Source of the DNA: Roseovarius sp.
GTDB taxonomy: Bacteria > Pseudomonadota > Alphaproteobacteria > Rhodobacterales > Rhodobacteraceae
Direction: 5' to 3'
Length of the DNA: 64,000 nt
Assembly (NCBI GenBank): GCA_029212365.1
Contig: JARGOC010000007.1
Span: 1 to 64,000, forward strand
The position numbers were made by a program, and so were the translations under genes. Under the pieces are notes generated by a model, which did not search any database, was not told the origin of the DNA, and saw nothing but the letters and a program-made list of their open reading frames with translations. How positions within the stretch are numbered: the first letter of the stretch is position 1; the number at the start of each line of letters is the position of its first letter. Below, piece by piece: positions 44,549-53,677 of this stretch.

Positions 44549-46992
44549 GCGCGCAGGCGCTTGTTTTCGGGGTCCCATAAGGGTGCATCAGCTTGCACCA
44601 CAGCGCGGCGTTGCTCGCCGTAGATTGTCACCTCTAATTCTGTACCCGGCACCGCCAGATCTGTGCGCACCACCGCCAAAGCCACCGAAGCGTTCACCCG
44701 GTACCCCCAAGCGCCGCTGGTGGTTTCGCCAACCACTTTGCCGTCGTGCCAGAGCGTGGACATATACGGCGCATCGGCGGCACCTGCATCCACGATAAGG
44801 GTGACAAACGCCTTTTTGCGGCCCTGCTGTTTTTGCGCCATAAGCGCCGCTTTACCAGTGAAATCCTGTGGTTTATCAAACTTAACAAACCGCTCCAGCC
44901 CGCCTTCGAGCATGGAATAATCGGTGGAAAGGTCGCCCTTCCACGCACGATACCCTTTCTCCATCCGCAAGGAATTTAGCGCATACATGCCAAAGGGCTT
45001 TGCCCCTGCACCAAGGATTGCTTCATAAATCGCGGGCATGTCCTCGTTTGCGGCATGGATTTCCCAGCCCAGCTCTCCGGTGAAACTGACGCGGATCAGG
45101 AAGGCCTTTTTGCCAGCAACCGTGCAATGTTGATGGGTCAGCCACCCCATGGAAAGATCGGCATCACTCAGCCCCGACAGCACATTGCGTGAGGTCGGCC
45201 CAGCGACCAGCAGCGCATCACGTTCGGTGGTGGTTTCGCGCACCGTGACCCCAGCGGGAACCGCCCGGCGGATCAGATCGCCATCATGCCATTGTGCGGT
45301 GGCGGCGGTGATCAGCACAAAGCTGTCTTCCTCAAGCCGGATACAAGAGAACTCGGTCACAATCCGGCCACGGGCATCGGCCACGTAGACCAGGTTGATC
45401 CGCCCAACCTTGGGCAAACCGCCGGTCACGAAACCACGCAGCCAATCGTCAGCTCCGTCACCGGTGATCCAAAAGCGCGAGAAACCGGGCAGATCGAGCA
45501 CAGCGCAGGCATCACGCACCGCTTCGCATTCTTCTTTCACCCGCTGAGACCACGGCCCCTCACGGTCCCAGGTGTGGGTGCTTTCCTCGGAGGTATCATC
45601 GTCGGCCTGGGCAAACCAATTGGCGCGTTCCCAGCCATTGTAGGCACCCATCACGCCGCCAAGGTCTTTGACCCGGTCATGCACCGGAGACAGCTTTTGA
45701 TCACGCCCGGCGGGCCATTCGTGCTGTGGGAAATGCATAGCATATTCGTTGCCGTAGGTTTCCATACCTTTGGCGACGCAATACTCGTGATTGGTGTAAT
45801 CGGTATAGCGGCGCGGATCGACCGACCACATATCCCACTCAGTCGCACTGTCGATGATCCATTCGGCCAACACCTTGCCGGCGCCGCCACCCTGCGCGAT
45901 GCCAAAGGTAAAGACGCACGCCTCAAACGCGTTTTCGACGCCGGGCATGGGGCCAAGCAGGGGCAACCCGTCGGGCGCATATGGAATGGGTCCGTTGATC
46001 ACCGAGCTGACACCACAGGAGGCCATCAGCGGCACACGTTCCATGGCATCGCTCACGATGTCTTCGATCCGGTCCAGATCATCCTGCCACAGTTGAAAGC
46101 TGAAATCGTCTGGCATTGGGTCGCCGTCGGTTTCCCAATGGGCCTTACAGCCCGGCTCGTAGGGCCCGAGGTTATAGCCGTTCTTTTCCTGGCGCAGATA
46201 GTAAGACACATCCACATCGCGGATCAGGGGCAGTTTGCCACCCTGTTCCTTGGACCAGGCCTCGACCTCGGGGATTTGTTCGGTCAGCAGATATTGATGG
46301 CTCATGACCATCATCGGCACAGTGCGCCCGCCAAAAGGTTTGAACCATTCACCAACACGCTGCGCATAGTACCCGGCTGCGTTCACCACATAGTCACATG
46401 CGATATCCCCCTGATCGGTATGAACGATCCAGGTTTTATCGTCTTTCTGGGTCACACCTGTCGCGGGGCAGAACCGGGCAATCTGCGCGCCCATGTCACG
46501 CGCGCCCTTGGCCAGCGCCTGGGTCAATTGTGCGGGGTCGATATCGCCATCTGAGGGATCAAACAGCACAGCTTCCAGATCGTGGGTTTCAAGGAATGGA
46601 TAGGCCTCTTTGGTCTGTTCTGGCGTCCACATCTCCATTTTGATGCCTTGGTATTGGCCCATGGACATGGCGCGTTCAAATTCCTGAACCCGTTCTTTGG
46701 TATGCGCCAGACGGATTGACCCGGTCTGGTGATAGTTCATCGGATAGTCTACTTCTTCGCCCAGCCGCGCATACAACTCGGTGGAGTAGCGCTGCATGTT
46801 CATGATGCCCCAACTGGTGGAAAACGTCGGCACATTGCCTGCCGCATGCCAAGTGCTGCCTGCGGTCAGTTCGTTCTTTTCCAGCAGGACACACTCGGCC
46901 CAGCCCTTCTTGGCCAGATGATACAACACAGAACAGCCAACAACGCCGCCCCCGATGATGACAACCTTTGCATTGCTTGGCAGATCAGCCAT
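44545..46992 (-). CDS. Dimethylglycine/sarcosine dehydrogenase-like FAD-GcvT protein (2)
   Basis: The 815-aa paralogue of the protein at 41851 has the same length and layout: FAD motif AKVVIIGGGVVGCSVLYHLA (about 8-27), ELTAGSTWHAAGNVPTFSTS, then a C-terminal GcvT half with IRVSFTGELGWEIHAANEDM and the terminal DAPLWDPENKRLRA. The two probably demethylate different or successive N-methyl substrates. Its ATG follows GGGAG. It overlaps the small ORF downstream and lies 45 nt behind lysE-like. Co-regulation by the XRE-cupin protein upstream is likely. Confidence 0.88.
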   Translation of the reverse strand: MADLPSNAKVVIIGGGVVGCSVLYHLAKKGWAECVLLEKNELTAGSTWHAAGNVPTFSTSWGIMNMQRYSTELYARLGEEVDYPMNYHQTGSIRLAHTKERVQEFERAMSMGQYQGIKMEMWTPEQTKEAYPFLETHDLEAVLFDPSDGDIDPAQLTQALAKGARDMGAQIARFCPATGVTQKDDKTWIVHTDQGDIACDYVVNAAGYYAQRVGEWFKPFGGRTVPMMVMSHQYLLTEQIPEVEAWSKEQGGKLPLIRDVDVSYYLRQEKNGYNLGPYEPGCKAHWETDGDPMPDDFSFQLWQDDLDRIEDIVSDAMERVPLMASCGVSSVINGPIPYAPDGLPLLGPMPGVENAFEACVFTFGIAQGGGAGKVLAEWIIDSATEWDMWSVDPRRYTDYTNHEYCVAKGMETYGNEYAMHFPQHEWPAGRDQKLSPVHDRVKDLGGVMGAYNGWERANWFAQADDDTSEESTHTWDREGPWSQRVKEECEAVRDACAVLDLPGFSRFWITGDGADDWLRGFVTGGLPKVGRINLVYVADARGRIVTEFSCIRLEEDSFVLITAATAQWHDGDLIRRAVPAGVTVRETTTERDALLVAGPTSRNVLSGLSDADLSMGWLTHQHCTVAGKKAFLIRVSFTGELGWEIHAANEDMPAIYEAILGAGAKPFGMYALNSLRMEKGYRAWKGDLSTDYSMLEGGLERFVKFDKPQDFTGKAALMAQKQQGRKKAFVTLIVDAGAADAPYMSTLWHDGKVVGETTSGAWGYRVNASVALAVVRTDLAVPGTELEVTIYGEQRRAVVQADAPLWDPENKRLRA

Positions 46993-47037
46993 GATCCATC
47001 TCCCTTGTGGCCCCGTTTTTGGGGCACTTTGATTTCG

Positions 47038-47661
47038 TCAGTCCCACATCAGACGGGCCGCAAGCCCGCCAAACATGATGGCTGACAAGCGGCTTAACAG
47101 GCCCGTGCGGGCGCGCAGGACATGGGCAAACATCCCCGCCGCCGCCCCGAGGCACAGTGAAAAGACCAGGCCGACACTCAGAAAAATCGTGCCCAAAACA
47201 ACGATCTGCATCCAAAGAGGGCCAATGGCGGGATCGGTGAATTGCGGAATGAAGGCAAAGATGAACAGCGCCGTTTTGGGGTTCAAAACATTGGTCAGGA
47301 ATCCGCGCCGCAAAGCGCGCGTCACGTTGCCGGCGGCGCGCCCTTCGTGCAATATGCCATCCGAGCGCCAGGCCTGCCATGCCAGCCAGACCAAATAGGC
47401 CGCCCCTGCGTATCGGATGATGTCATAGGCCAGTGGCCAGGCAATCAGCAGGGTGGACAGCCCCGCCGCCGCCAATGTGATGTGCAGCACGATGCCCAGG
47501 TTGATCCCCAATGCCGCAGCCATGCCAACCTTCGCCCCGCCACTGATCCCACTGGCAGAGACAAATACAAAATCCGCGCCGGGTGTGATGTTCAACAACA
47601 ACCCGGCCCCAATGAAGGCAGCCAAAAGGGCGGGGTCAAATCCTGTCAGAACCTCCCACAT
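47038..47661 (-). CDS. LysE family amino-acid/metabolite exporter
   Basis: The 207-aa membrane protein has about six helices with the LysE/RhtB start LLAAFIGAGLLLNITPGADF (around residues 12-31) and the conserved RRGFLTNVLNPKTALFIFAF loop. It exports small amino acids or related amines. It starts 2 nt after the GFA gene and precedes the demethylase genes, so it may relieve build-up of a substrate or product of that pathway. Confidence 0.9.
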   Translation of the reverse strand: MWEVLTGFDPALLAAFIGAGLLLNITPGADFVFVSASGISGGAKVGMAAALGINLGIVLHITLAAAGLSTLLIAWPLAYDIIRYAGAAYLVWLAWQAWRSDGILHEGRAAGNVTRALRRGFLTNVLNPKTALFIFAFIPQFTDPAIGPLWMQIVVLGTIFLSVGLVFSLCLGAAAGMFAHVLRARTGLLSRLSAIMFGGLAARLMWD

Positions 47662-47663
47662 GG

Positions 47664-48038
47664 CTATTGCTCCGATTGCGGCAAACCATCCGCAATGTCG
47701 TAATAGCCACCCTTGTCAGCAACGAAGATGTGCTTTTGCAATGTCAGACCCGTCGGGCCATCCAATGCGCCAAGGGCAAAACTGATCTCGTCCTCATCAT
47801 GGGCGTGCCAAAACAGGAACGACCCACATTGTGCGCAAAATCCGCGGGCTGCACCCTCGCTGGCCGCAAACCAAGTGACCGGGCCTTCGATGTCCAGCGC
47901 ATCCTTGGCCACCTGAGCCGATGCCCAGATATGCCCTGATTGCTTGCGACACTGGGTGCAGTGGCAAGCACTTGCCCCTTTGGCGGGTGCGGTGGTCGTG
48001 AATGTGACGTCGCCACACAGGCAGCTACCACTAAGCAT
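47664..48038 (-). CDS. GFA-family zinc protein (copy 2)
   Basis: The 124-aa protein has the GFA (glutathione-dependent formaldehyde-activating-like) Cys pattern SGSCLCGDVTF, ACHCTQCRKQSGH and RGFCAQCGSFLFW, binding structural and catalytic Zn. The ATG at 48038 sits in an 8-nt overlap with the upstream copy and has GGAGG 6 nt before it. It probably handles a formaldehyde-type or S-hydroxymethyl intermediate produced by the demethylases, but GFA proteins are functionally diverse. Confidence 0.9.
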   Translation of the reverse strand: MLSGSCLCGDVTFTTTAPAKGASACHCTQCRKQSGHIWASAQVAKDALDIEGPVTWFAASEGAARGFCAQCGSFLFWHAHDEDEISFALGALDGPTGLTLQKHIFVADKGGYYDIADGLPQSEQ

Positions 48039-48432
48039 CTTCACCTCCACTGAATCGCGTGTGCTGTGGTTTTCCATCGCTCAGCGCATAATAGTCGCCC
48101 TTATCGGCCACAAACACATGCTGGCTCAGCTCCAGTCCGGTCGCGCCATCCAACGCGCCGGCACTTACCGCAGTGCGATCTGCATTGTCGGGCTTCCAGA
48201 ACAGAGTTGAGCCGCACAGGTTGCAAAAGCCACGCTGCGCGGTGTCACTGGCCCGGAACCAGGCCAGCCCATCTTTGCGCGTCATTTCAAGGGTCGCGTC
48301 CCGGACAGAAGTGGCCGCCCAATAATGCCCCGACGTCTTGCGGCATTGCTGACAATGACAGGCCAAAACATCACGCATTTCACCGCTGATCCGAAAGGTA
48401 ACAGCTCCGCATAGGCATGATCCGTTTTGCAT
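48031..48432 (-). CDS. GFA-family zinc protein (copy 1)
   Basis: The 133-aa tandem paralogue of the next gene has NGSCLCGAVTF, LACHCQQCRKTSGHYW and QRGFCNLCGSTLFW. Both end with a shared LDG-TGL-HVFVADKGDYY segment, showing duplication. The ATG at 48432 follows GAGGGG; an in-frame TTG at 48447 is inside the regulator gene. Sits between the regulator and copy 2. Confidence 0.9.
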   Translation of the reverse strand: MQNGSCLCGAVTFRISGEMRDVLACHCQQCRKTSGHYWAATSVRDATLEMTRKDGLAWFRASDTAQRGFCNLCGSTLFWKPDNADRTAVSAGALDGATGLELSQHVFVADKGDYYALSDGKPQHTRFSGGEDA

Positions 48433-48443
48433 TCTGCGTCCCC

Positions 48444-49016
48444 TCAATACACCGGCGGGGCGATAACCCAGATGACCACGGTAGGGTCGTCATAGGGGTT
48501 GTCCCAGGCGTGCAGATCGCCACGAATCCGGAAACTATCACCGGGCCCGATGGTGAAATTCTGCTCTCCGATCCGCATATCCAGCTTGCCCGAAATGACA
48601 TAGCCCAGCTCTTGGGTCGGGCGCTGTGTGGGGATTTTAAGCCGTGAATGCGGCTGGAAGGTCGAGTGGATCACCTCAAAATCATCGGTCAGGTCCGGCG
48701 AGAGCAATTCCTCAATCAGCCCCTCTTCGCCCGAGCCCATGGGTCGGCGCGCGGAGGCACGCACCACATAGCCCTGTTCTTGTGCGGGGGCGCTGTCATG
48801 GGCGAAAAGCAGTGACATCGGCACGCCCAGCGCTTTGGCAATCTGGCGCAAATCCGAAATGGACAGTTCAGACTTGTCGCGCTCAATCTGGCTCAGCCAG
48901 CCGACAGAGCGGCCCAGCTGCTCGGCCAGATCAATGAGCGTCAGGCCACGCGATTTGCGCAGCGCCCGAAGGTCAGCGCCCAGAGTGTGCGGCTTGTCAG
49001 GGTCAAACTGATGCAT
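48444..49016 (-). CDS. XRE-type regulator with C-terminal cupin
   Basis: The 190-aa protein has an HTH_3 domain (about 12-66, LRALRKSRGLTLIDLAEQLG then SVGWLSQIERDKSELSISDL) and a C-terminal cupin sensor domain (about 115-185, TQELGYVISGKLDMRIGEQN). This architecture is common in regulators of amine and amino-acid catabolism (PuuR-like). It lies directly upstream of the two GFA genes, lysE and the two demethylases, and its own promoter region contains repeated GTGAAA/TTTCAC half-sites, so autoregulation and control of this operon are likely. Confidence 0.92.
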   Translation of the reverse strand: MHQFDPDKPHTLGADLRALRKSRGLTLIDLAEQLGRSVGWLSQIERDKSELSISDLRQIAKALGVPMSLLFAHDSAPAQEQGYVVRASARRPMGSGEEGLIEELLSPDLTDDFEVIHSTFQPHSRLKIPTQRPTQELGYVISGKLDMRIGEQNFTIGPGDSFRIRGDLHAWDNPYDDPTVVIWVIAPPVY

Positions 49017-49029
49017 GAGGCGCAGCGGC

Positions 49030-49098
49030 TTTCGTGAAAATATATGTCAGAATTTCACGTTGCGTCGATTCTGTGAAATTATCAACAAAAATTTCATC
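49030..49098. promoter_or_regulatory. Cluster of TTTCAC/GTGAAA half-sites in the XRE-cupin promoter
   Basis: TTTCGTGAAAA at 49030-49040, AATTTCAC at 49051-49058, its exact inverse GTGAAATT at 49073-49080, and AAATTTCAT at about 49089-49097. The middle pair forms an 8-bp inverted repeat over 14 nt. Spacing fits binding by a dimeric regulator, most simply the XRE-cupin protein encoded just downstream. Confidence 0.55.
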
Positions 49099-49109
49099 CG
49101 CTGAATTTG

Positions 49110-49568
49110 CTATCGTGCGTCGGCAAAAACCTCGGCCATAAGGGGCACCAGATGATCAACGTCATGGCGTGTAAATGCGCCCGGCTGATCGCTGTCGATA
49201 TCCAGAACACCAAGCAGATCACCTGCCCCAGTATACACCGGTATCACCAGTTCCGAGCGGGTTGAGCTGGCACAGGCGATATGGCCATCAAACGCCTCAA
49301 CATTTTCAACCAGTTGCACCTGACCAGTGCGCGCTGCCGCGCCGCAAACCCCCCGCGAAAACGGGATCACAAGGCAACCATGCCCCCCCTGATAGGGGCC
49401 AATTTTCAGCACTTCAGGGGCGCTCACGCGGTAAAACCCGGTCCAGTCAAACCGATCATCCGAATGGTGCAATTCGCAAACCACAGTGGCCATCAATGCC
49501 ACGGCATCAGTTTCACCCGCCGTCAGCGCGGTGATGGTTTTGGCGATGGAAATGTAATCAATCTGCAT
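49110..49568 (-). CDS. Free methionine-(R)-sulfoxide reductase (GAF domain)
   Basis: The 152-aa GAF-fold enzyme repairs free Met-R-sulfoxide. The fRMsr fingerprint is complete: FDWTGFYRV, GPYQGGHGCLVIPFSRGVCG, GHIACASSTRSELVIPV, with Cys65, Cys75 and Cys99 in the positions of the catalytic cysteines. The ATG at 49568 (MQIDYISIAKTI) is chosen because the upstream open frame is not conserved-looking. It follows the thiolase with about 170 bp between and may be independent. Confidence 0.9.
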   Translation of the reverse strand: MQIDYISIAKTITALTAGETDAVALMATVVCELHHSDDRFDWTGFYRVSAPEVLKIGPYQGGHGCLVIPFSRGVCGAAARTGQVQLVENVEAFDGHIACASSTRSELVIPVYTGAGDLLGVLDIDSDQPGAFTRHDVDHLVPLMAEVFADAR

Positions 49569-49671
49569 ATGCTTATGTTCCGGCTCACCAGCTGTTGTCT
49601 TGGTACAGATCAGCGCGCCCGAAGACCTCGATTGCACGCGATCCAGACTTGATAAAGGCCCCATGCACGCC

Positions 49672-49700
49672 CCCCTGCGCACCATACGGCAGCGCAGGGG
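49672..49700. terminator. 9-bp stem-loop between thiolase and fRMsr genes
   Basis: CCCCTGCGC (49672-49680) pairs perfectly with GCGCAGGGG (49692-49700) over an 11-nt loop, downstream of the thiolase stop. No U-tract follows on the minus strand, so it could be a weak or Rho-assisted terminator or an RNA-stabilising hairpin. Confidence 0.45.
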
Positions 49701-49738
49701 TTCCATGTTTAGGACGCTGAAAGGCGCCCAGAGGCCCG

Positions 49739-50911
49739 TTACACGCGCTCAATCGCGATGGCTGTGCCTTCACCACCGCCAATACAGATCGCCGCCACGC
49801 CGCGTTTCAAGCCACGTTTTTCCAGTGCATTCAAAAGTGTCACCATGATCCGCGCACCGCTCGCCCCGATCGGGTGGCCCAAAGCACAAGCGCCGCCATT
49901 GACGTTCACCTTGTCCCGGCTCAGGCCCATTTCATGCATGAATGCCATGGGCACCACCGCAAAGGCCTCGTTTACTTCCCACAGGTCCACGTCATCTTTG
50001 CTCCAGCCGATCTGATCCAGCAGCTTTTGGGCGGCCGGTACAGGGGCCGTGGTAAACCACCCCGGTGCCTGCGCGTGGCTGGCGTGGCCCATGATGCGGG
50101 CGCGAATGTTCAGACCCCTTGCCTCGGCTGCCTCGCGCGAGGCCAGAACCAATGCCGCCGCACCATCCGAGATAGAGCTGGAGTTGGCAGCGGTCACTGT
50201 GCCGTCCTTGCGAAAGGCTGGTTTCAGTTGCGGGATCTTTTCTGGCCGGGCCTTGGCGGGTTGCTCATCTTCTGAGATCGTCACATCGCCCTTGCGCGTG
50301 GTGAATGTCACTGGCGCGATCTCGCCCTCAAAAGCGCCGGAGGCTTGCGCGGCCAATGCGCCTTCAAGTGATCCAATCGCATAGGCGTCCTGTGCCTCGC
50401 GGGTGAATTGGAACTTTTCGGCGCATTCCTCGGCAAAGGAGCCCATCAGACGACCCTTGTCATAGGCATCCTCTAACCCATCAAGGAACATGTGATCTTT
50501 CGCTTGGGCATGGCCAATCCGTGCACCGCCTCGCATTTGTGGTAACAAATAGGGCGCATTTGACATGCTCTCCATGCCACCGGCGATCATTGTGGCGGCC
50601 TGCCCCAACGCAATCTGATCAAAGCCTATCATTGCCGCTTTCATACCAGATCCACACATCTTGTTCAGTGTGGTGGCGGGCACATCTTCGCCCAAACCTG
50701 CGGCAAAACCTGCCTGACGTGCGGGCGCTTGCCCTTGGCCTGCGGGCAAAACACACCCCATCAACAGTTCATCCACGGTGTCAGCCCCGGCATTGGCAAG
50801 TGCTGCACGAATGGCAGCACCACCCAGAACAGAAGCCTCAACCCCGTCAAAATCCCCCTGGAATCCCCCCATAGGCGTGCGTGCAGCCCCAGCGATGATA
50901 ACTTCTTTCAT
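49739..50911 (-). CDS. Acetyl-CoA C-acetyltransferase (thiolase)
   Basis: The 390-aa thiolase condenses or cleaves acetyl-CoA/acetoacetyl-CoA type substrates. Nucleophile Cys86 is in NKMCGSGMKA, the second active-site region is EVNEAFAVVPMAF, and the acid/base Cys and His lie in GGACALGHPIGASGAR. The ATG at 50911 follows GGAGGG; the frame is open slightly further. Divergent from the STAS gene. Confidence 0.93.
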   Translation of the reverse strand: MKEVIIAGAARTPMGGFQGDFDGVEASVLGGAAIRAALANAGADTVDELLMGCVLPAGQGQAPARQAGFAAGLGEDVPATTLNKMCGSGMKAAMIGFDQIALGQAATMIAGGMESMSNAPYLLPQMRGGARIGHAQAKDHMFLDGLEDAYDKGRLMGSFAEECAEKFQFTREAQDAYAIGSLEGALAAQASGAFEGEIAPVTFTTRKGDVTISEDEQPAKARPEKIPQLKPAFRKDGTVTAANSSSISDGAAALVLASREAAEARGLNIRARIMGHASHAQAPGWFTTAPVPAAQKLLDQIGWSKDDVDLWEVNEAFAVVPMAFMHEMGLSRDKVNVNGGACALGHPIGASGARIMVTLLNALEKRGLKRGVAAICIGGGEGTAIAIERV

Positions 50912-51002
50912 GACATTCCCTCCTAAATTCAGCCCTTGAATACCCAATAGTAAGGATTGAGGTCTAGCCTTGCTGTAGTTCTACTTAACAACCGAGGCTT
51001 TC

Positions 51003-51344
51003 ATGGACTTGCACAGCACTGTCGAAAACGACACCAATATCATCACCGTCAACGCCAAACGGATCGACGCAGGCGTTGCCATCCAGTTCAAGGATGCTAT
51101 GCGTGCCTCTGCCACTGACGGCCCCGCGCGGGTCATTCTGGATATGAGTCAGGTGGCTTTTGTGGATTCCAGCGGGCTGGGCGCAATTGTGGCTGCGATG
51201 AAGCAACTGGGCGGAAGGCACAAAATTGAACTGGCCGCGCTGACCCCCGATGTGGATAAGGTGTTTCGGCTGACACGGATGGATTCCATATTTGTGATAC
51301 ACTCCGACATGGAGCAAGCCACCTCGAGCCGCCGGGCCGGATAA
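51003..51344 (+). CDS. STAS-domain anti-sigma factor antagonist
   Basis: The 113-aa SpoIIAA/RsbV-like protein has RVILDMSQVAFVDSSGLGAI (about 43-62), whose Ser (56 or 57) is the phosphorylation site used for partner switching. It sequesters the anti-sigma kinase when unphosphorylated. It is directly upstream of the matching HATPase gene. No sigma factor or PP2C phosphatase is seen in this window. Confidence 0.9.
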   Translation: MDLHSTVENDTNIITVNAKRIDAGVAIQFKDAMRASATDGPARVILDMSQVAFVDSSGLGAIVAAMKQLGGRHKIELAALTPDVDKVFRLTRMDSIFVIHSDMEQATSSRRAG

Positions 51345-51393
51345 TCACGCGGCCCCCACCGCCCTCTTGGACACCAACAACAGGAGCAACGGT

Positions 51394-51852
51394 TTGACCT
51401 CGCCTCTTCGGCCTGACCCTTTGTTTTCAAGACAATTCTGCGCATCTGACGCGGCCGTGCGCATTCTGCTGGCCGAGCTGCGCAAATGGCTGACCAATTC
51501 GGGGCTGGATGAGGATATCTGCGGTTCGGTCGAGATTGTGATGGCAGAAGCGTTGAACAATGTCGTGGAACATGCCTACTCAGGTGCAGGCAAGGGCCTG
51601 GTTGATGTCTCAGTCACTCAGCAAACTGCACAGCTGTCTTTCACCATCCGAGATGAAGGGCAGCCCATGCCCGGCCTGCGCCTGCCGGACAACCAGTTGC
51701 CAGATGCAAATGGCCCTTTGGCAGACTTACCCGAGGGGGGATTCGGTTGGTTCTTGATACATCACCTGACCCATCAACTTTCGTATGAGCGGCAAGATGA
51801 TCAAAACCTTCTTTGTTTCACATTCGCCACCAATCATTCCGGCAAAACTTAA
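51394..51852 (+). CDS. Anti-sigma regulatory serine kinase (RsbW-like HATPase)
   Basis: The 152-aa GHKL ATPase has the N-box EIVMAEALNNVVEHAYS, the G1 box IRDEGQPMP and the G2 GGFGWFLIHHLTHQL. It should phosphorylate the STAS partner. An in-frame TTG at 51367 precedes, but AGGAG at 51382-51386 is correctly spaced for the TTG at 51394, so this rare start is chosen. It lies 49 nt after the STAS gene. Confidence 0.85.
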   Translation: MTSPLRPDPLFSRQFCASDAAVRILLAELRKWLTNSGLDEDICGSVEIVMAEALNNVVEHAYSGAGKGLVDVSVTQQTAQLSFTIRDEGQPMPGLRLPDNQLPDANGPLADLPEGGFGWFLIHHLTHQLSYERQDDQNLLCFTFATNHSGKT

Positions 51853-52080
51853 TTGTTTCCGACTTGACCCAACATGCCCAACAAAGGCCCAAATATCAGC
51901 GGAAATCGGCCCGAAACGACGGCCAAAATGATCCTGTAGCTGCAAAAAGCTTCCCTCGGCGCCGCGCTGTAATAGCCCCCACCCAGTGCGCGGCGTCGAG
52001 GCTTACCGTTTCCTCACACCTCATTGGCAATCTGGCGTTACGCCCGTAGTGTTTGTTCAACATCCAGAACAGGACACGTC

Positions 52081-53658
52081 ATGCGCGATTTCCAATTTCC
52101 CGGCCGGTCGGCTGTCTATGCCAGCAATGGCCTGTGTGCCACCTCACACCCTTTGGCGGCTCAGGTGGCCATCGACATCCTGACACGCGGCGGAAATGCC
52201 ATGGATGCAGCAATCGCCGGCGCGGTTTTGCTGGGGTTGTGTGAGCCACAGATGACCGGGCTCGGTGGCGATTGCTTTGTTCTTCATACCGAAAAGGGCG
52301 GTGGCAACATTCGGGCCTACAACGGATCGGGCCGCGCACCGGCTGCGGCGTCATCTGCTGCCCTGCGTGAGCGCGGATTGGACGTCGTGCCCACCTATGC
52401 GCCTGAAGCTGTTACCATTCCCGGCGCTGTTGAGGCATTTTGCACCCTGTCCGATAAATACGGTGTCTTGGGGTTGGACACCTTGCTTGCCCCCAGTATC
52501 CGCTACGCCGAGGAGGGCATCCCCGTGGCCCCGCGCGTGGCGGCCGACTGGCGAAATGGGCCCGGCGTGTTGCAAGGCCATGGGCGCACACACTATTTGC
52601 CAGGTGGTATAACCCCCTCAACAGGAACAATTTTTTGCGCACCCGGTCAGGCCGATGTGCTGCGTCGGATCGCTCGTGACGGCTCAGACGCCTTTTACCA
52701 AGGTGACGTGGCAGAAGATATTCTGGCCGCACTCACACCCTTGGGGGGTGTTCACACAGCGCAGGATTTTGCCACCCATCGCGGCGATGAAACCCAGGCC
52801 ATTTCCGGCCCCTATTCAGATATGGATCTGGTGGAACACCCCCCGAATGGCCAGGGGGCGACCGCCATATTGATGCTGAATATTCTCAGCCATTTTGATT
52901 TGGCGTCCATGGATCCACTGGGGGCCAAACGCGCACATATCGAAGCCGAAGCCACCAAGCTGGCGTATGATGCCCGCAATCGGTTTTTGGCCGATCCCGA
53001 CCACACATCACGACTTGATCATATGCTGGCGCCCGAAACCGCGGCCCGTCTCGCCGCGCTGATTGATCTGCAATCCGCCATGCCCGCCGCCGCGCCTTTG
53101 TCTGAGCAAACCCACCGCGACACGATCTATATCACTGTGGTGGATAAGGATCGGATGGCAGTATCCCTGATTTATTCCATTTTCCATGGCTTCGGATCGG
53201 GCATTGCGTCAGAAAAGTTTGGCATTTTGTTGCAGAACCGTGGCGCTGGGTTTTGCCTGACGCCCGGTCATCCAAATGAACTGGCCGGTGGCAAACGCCC
53301 GATGCACACCATCATCCCTGCGATGCTGGCGCAGAATGGCCAGGTTGTGAACAGTTTTGGCGTGATGGGCGGGGCCTATCAACCGTGCGGTCATGCGCGG
53401 TTTGTCACGAACTTGCTTGATTACGGTATGGACCTGCAAACCGCCGTGGATGCACCGCGGTGTTTTTCAGATATGGGGCAATTGAAAGTTGAGCGTGGCT
53501 ATTGCAACGCTGTGCGCGCCGAGTTGCAAGCGCTGGGGCATGATGTCATCACAGCAAGCGAAGCCATAGGCGGCGCGCAATCCATCACCATCCGCGCCGA
53601 TGGCGTTCTGGAAGGCGCAAGTGATCCGCGCAAAGATGGATGTGCTTTGGGGTATTGA
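52081..53658 (+). CDS. Gamma-glutamyltransferase family protein
   Basis: The 525-aa Ntn hydrolase has an N-terminal large-subunit region (FPGRSAVYASNGLCATSHPL; GGNAMDAAIAGAVLLGLCEP; GLGGDCFVL) and the autoprocessing Thr348 in HRDTIYITVVDKD. The C-terminal small-subunit part is KRPMHTIIPAMLAQNGQ and GGAYQPCGHARFVTNLLDYG. It would transfer or hydrolyse gamma-glutamyl groups of glutathione or similar compounds. No convincing signal peptide was seen. The ATG at 52081 has AGGA 8 nt upstream. Convergent with hspQ. Confidence 0.9.
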   Translation: MRDFQFPGRSAVYASNGLCATSHPLAAQVAIDILTRGGNAMDAAIAGAVLLGLCEPQMTGLGGDCFVLHTEKGGGNIRAYNGSGRAPAAASSAALRERGLDVVPTYAPEAVTIPGAVEAFCTLSDKYGVLGLDTLLAPSIRYAEEGIPVAPRVAADWRNGPGVLQGHGRTHYLPGGITPSTGTIFCAPGQADVLRRIARDGSDAFYQGDVAEDILAALTPLGGVHTAQDFATHRGDETQAISGPYSDMDLVEHPPNGQGATAILMLNILSHFDLASMDPLGAKRAHIEAEATKLAYDARNRFLADPDHTSRLDHMLAPETAARLAALIDLQSAMPAAAPLSEQTHRDTIYITVVDKDRMAVSLIYSIFHGFGSGIASEKFGILLQNRGAGFCLTPGHPNELAGGKRPMHTIIPAMLAQNGQVVNSFGVMGGAYQPCGHARFVTNLLDYGMDLQTAVDAPRCFSDMGQLKVERGYCNAVRAELQALGHDVITASEAIGGAQSITIRADGVLEGASDPRKDGCALGY

Positions 53659-53677
53659 TGAAACGAGCGGCGCGCCG

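Noticed and set aside
45286..46554. Open plus-strand frame of about 422 codons antisense to the second demethylase gene
   Set aside because: Same reason: shadow of a certain gene.
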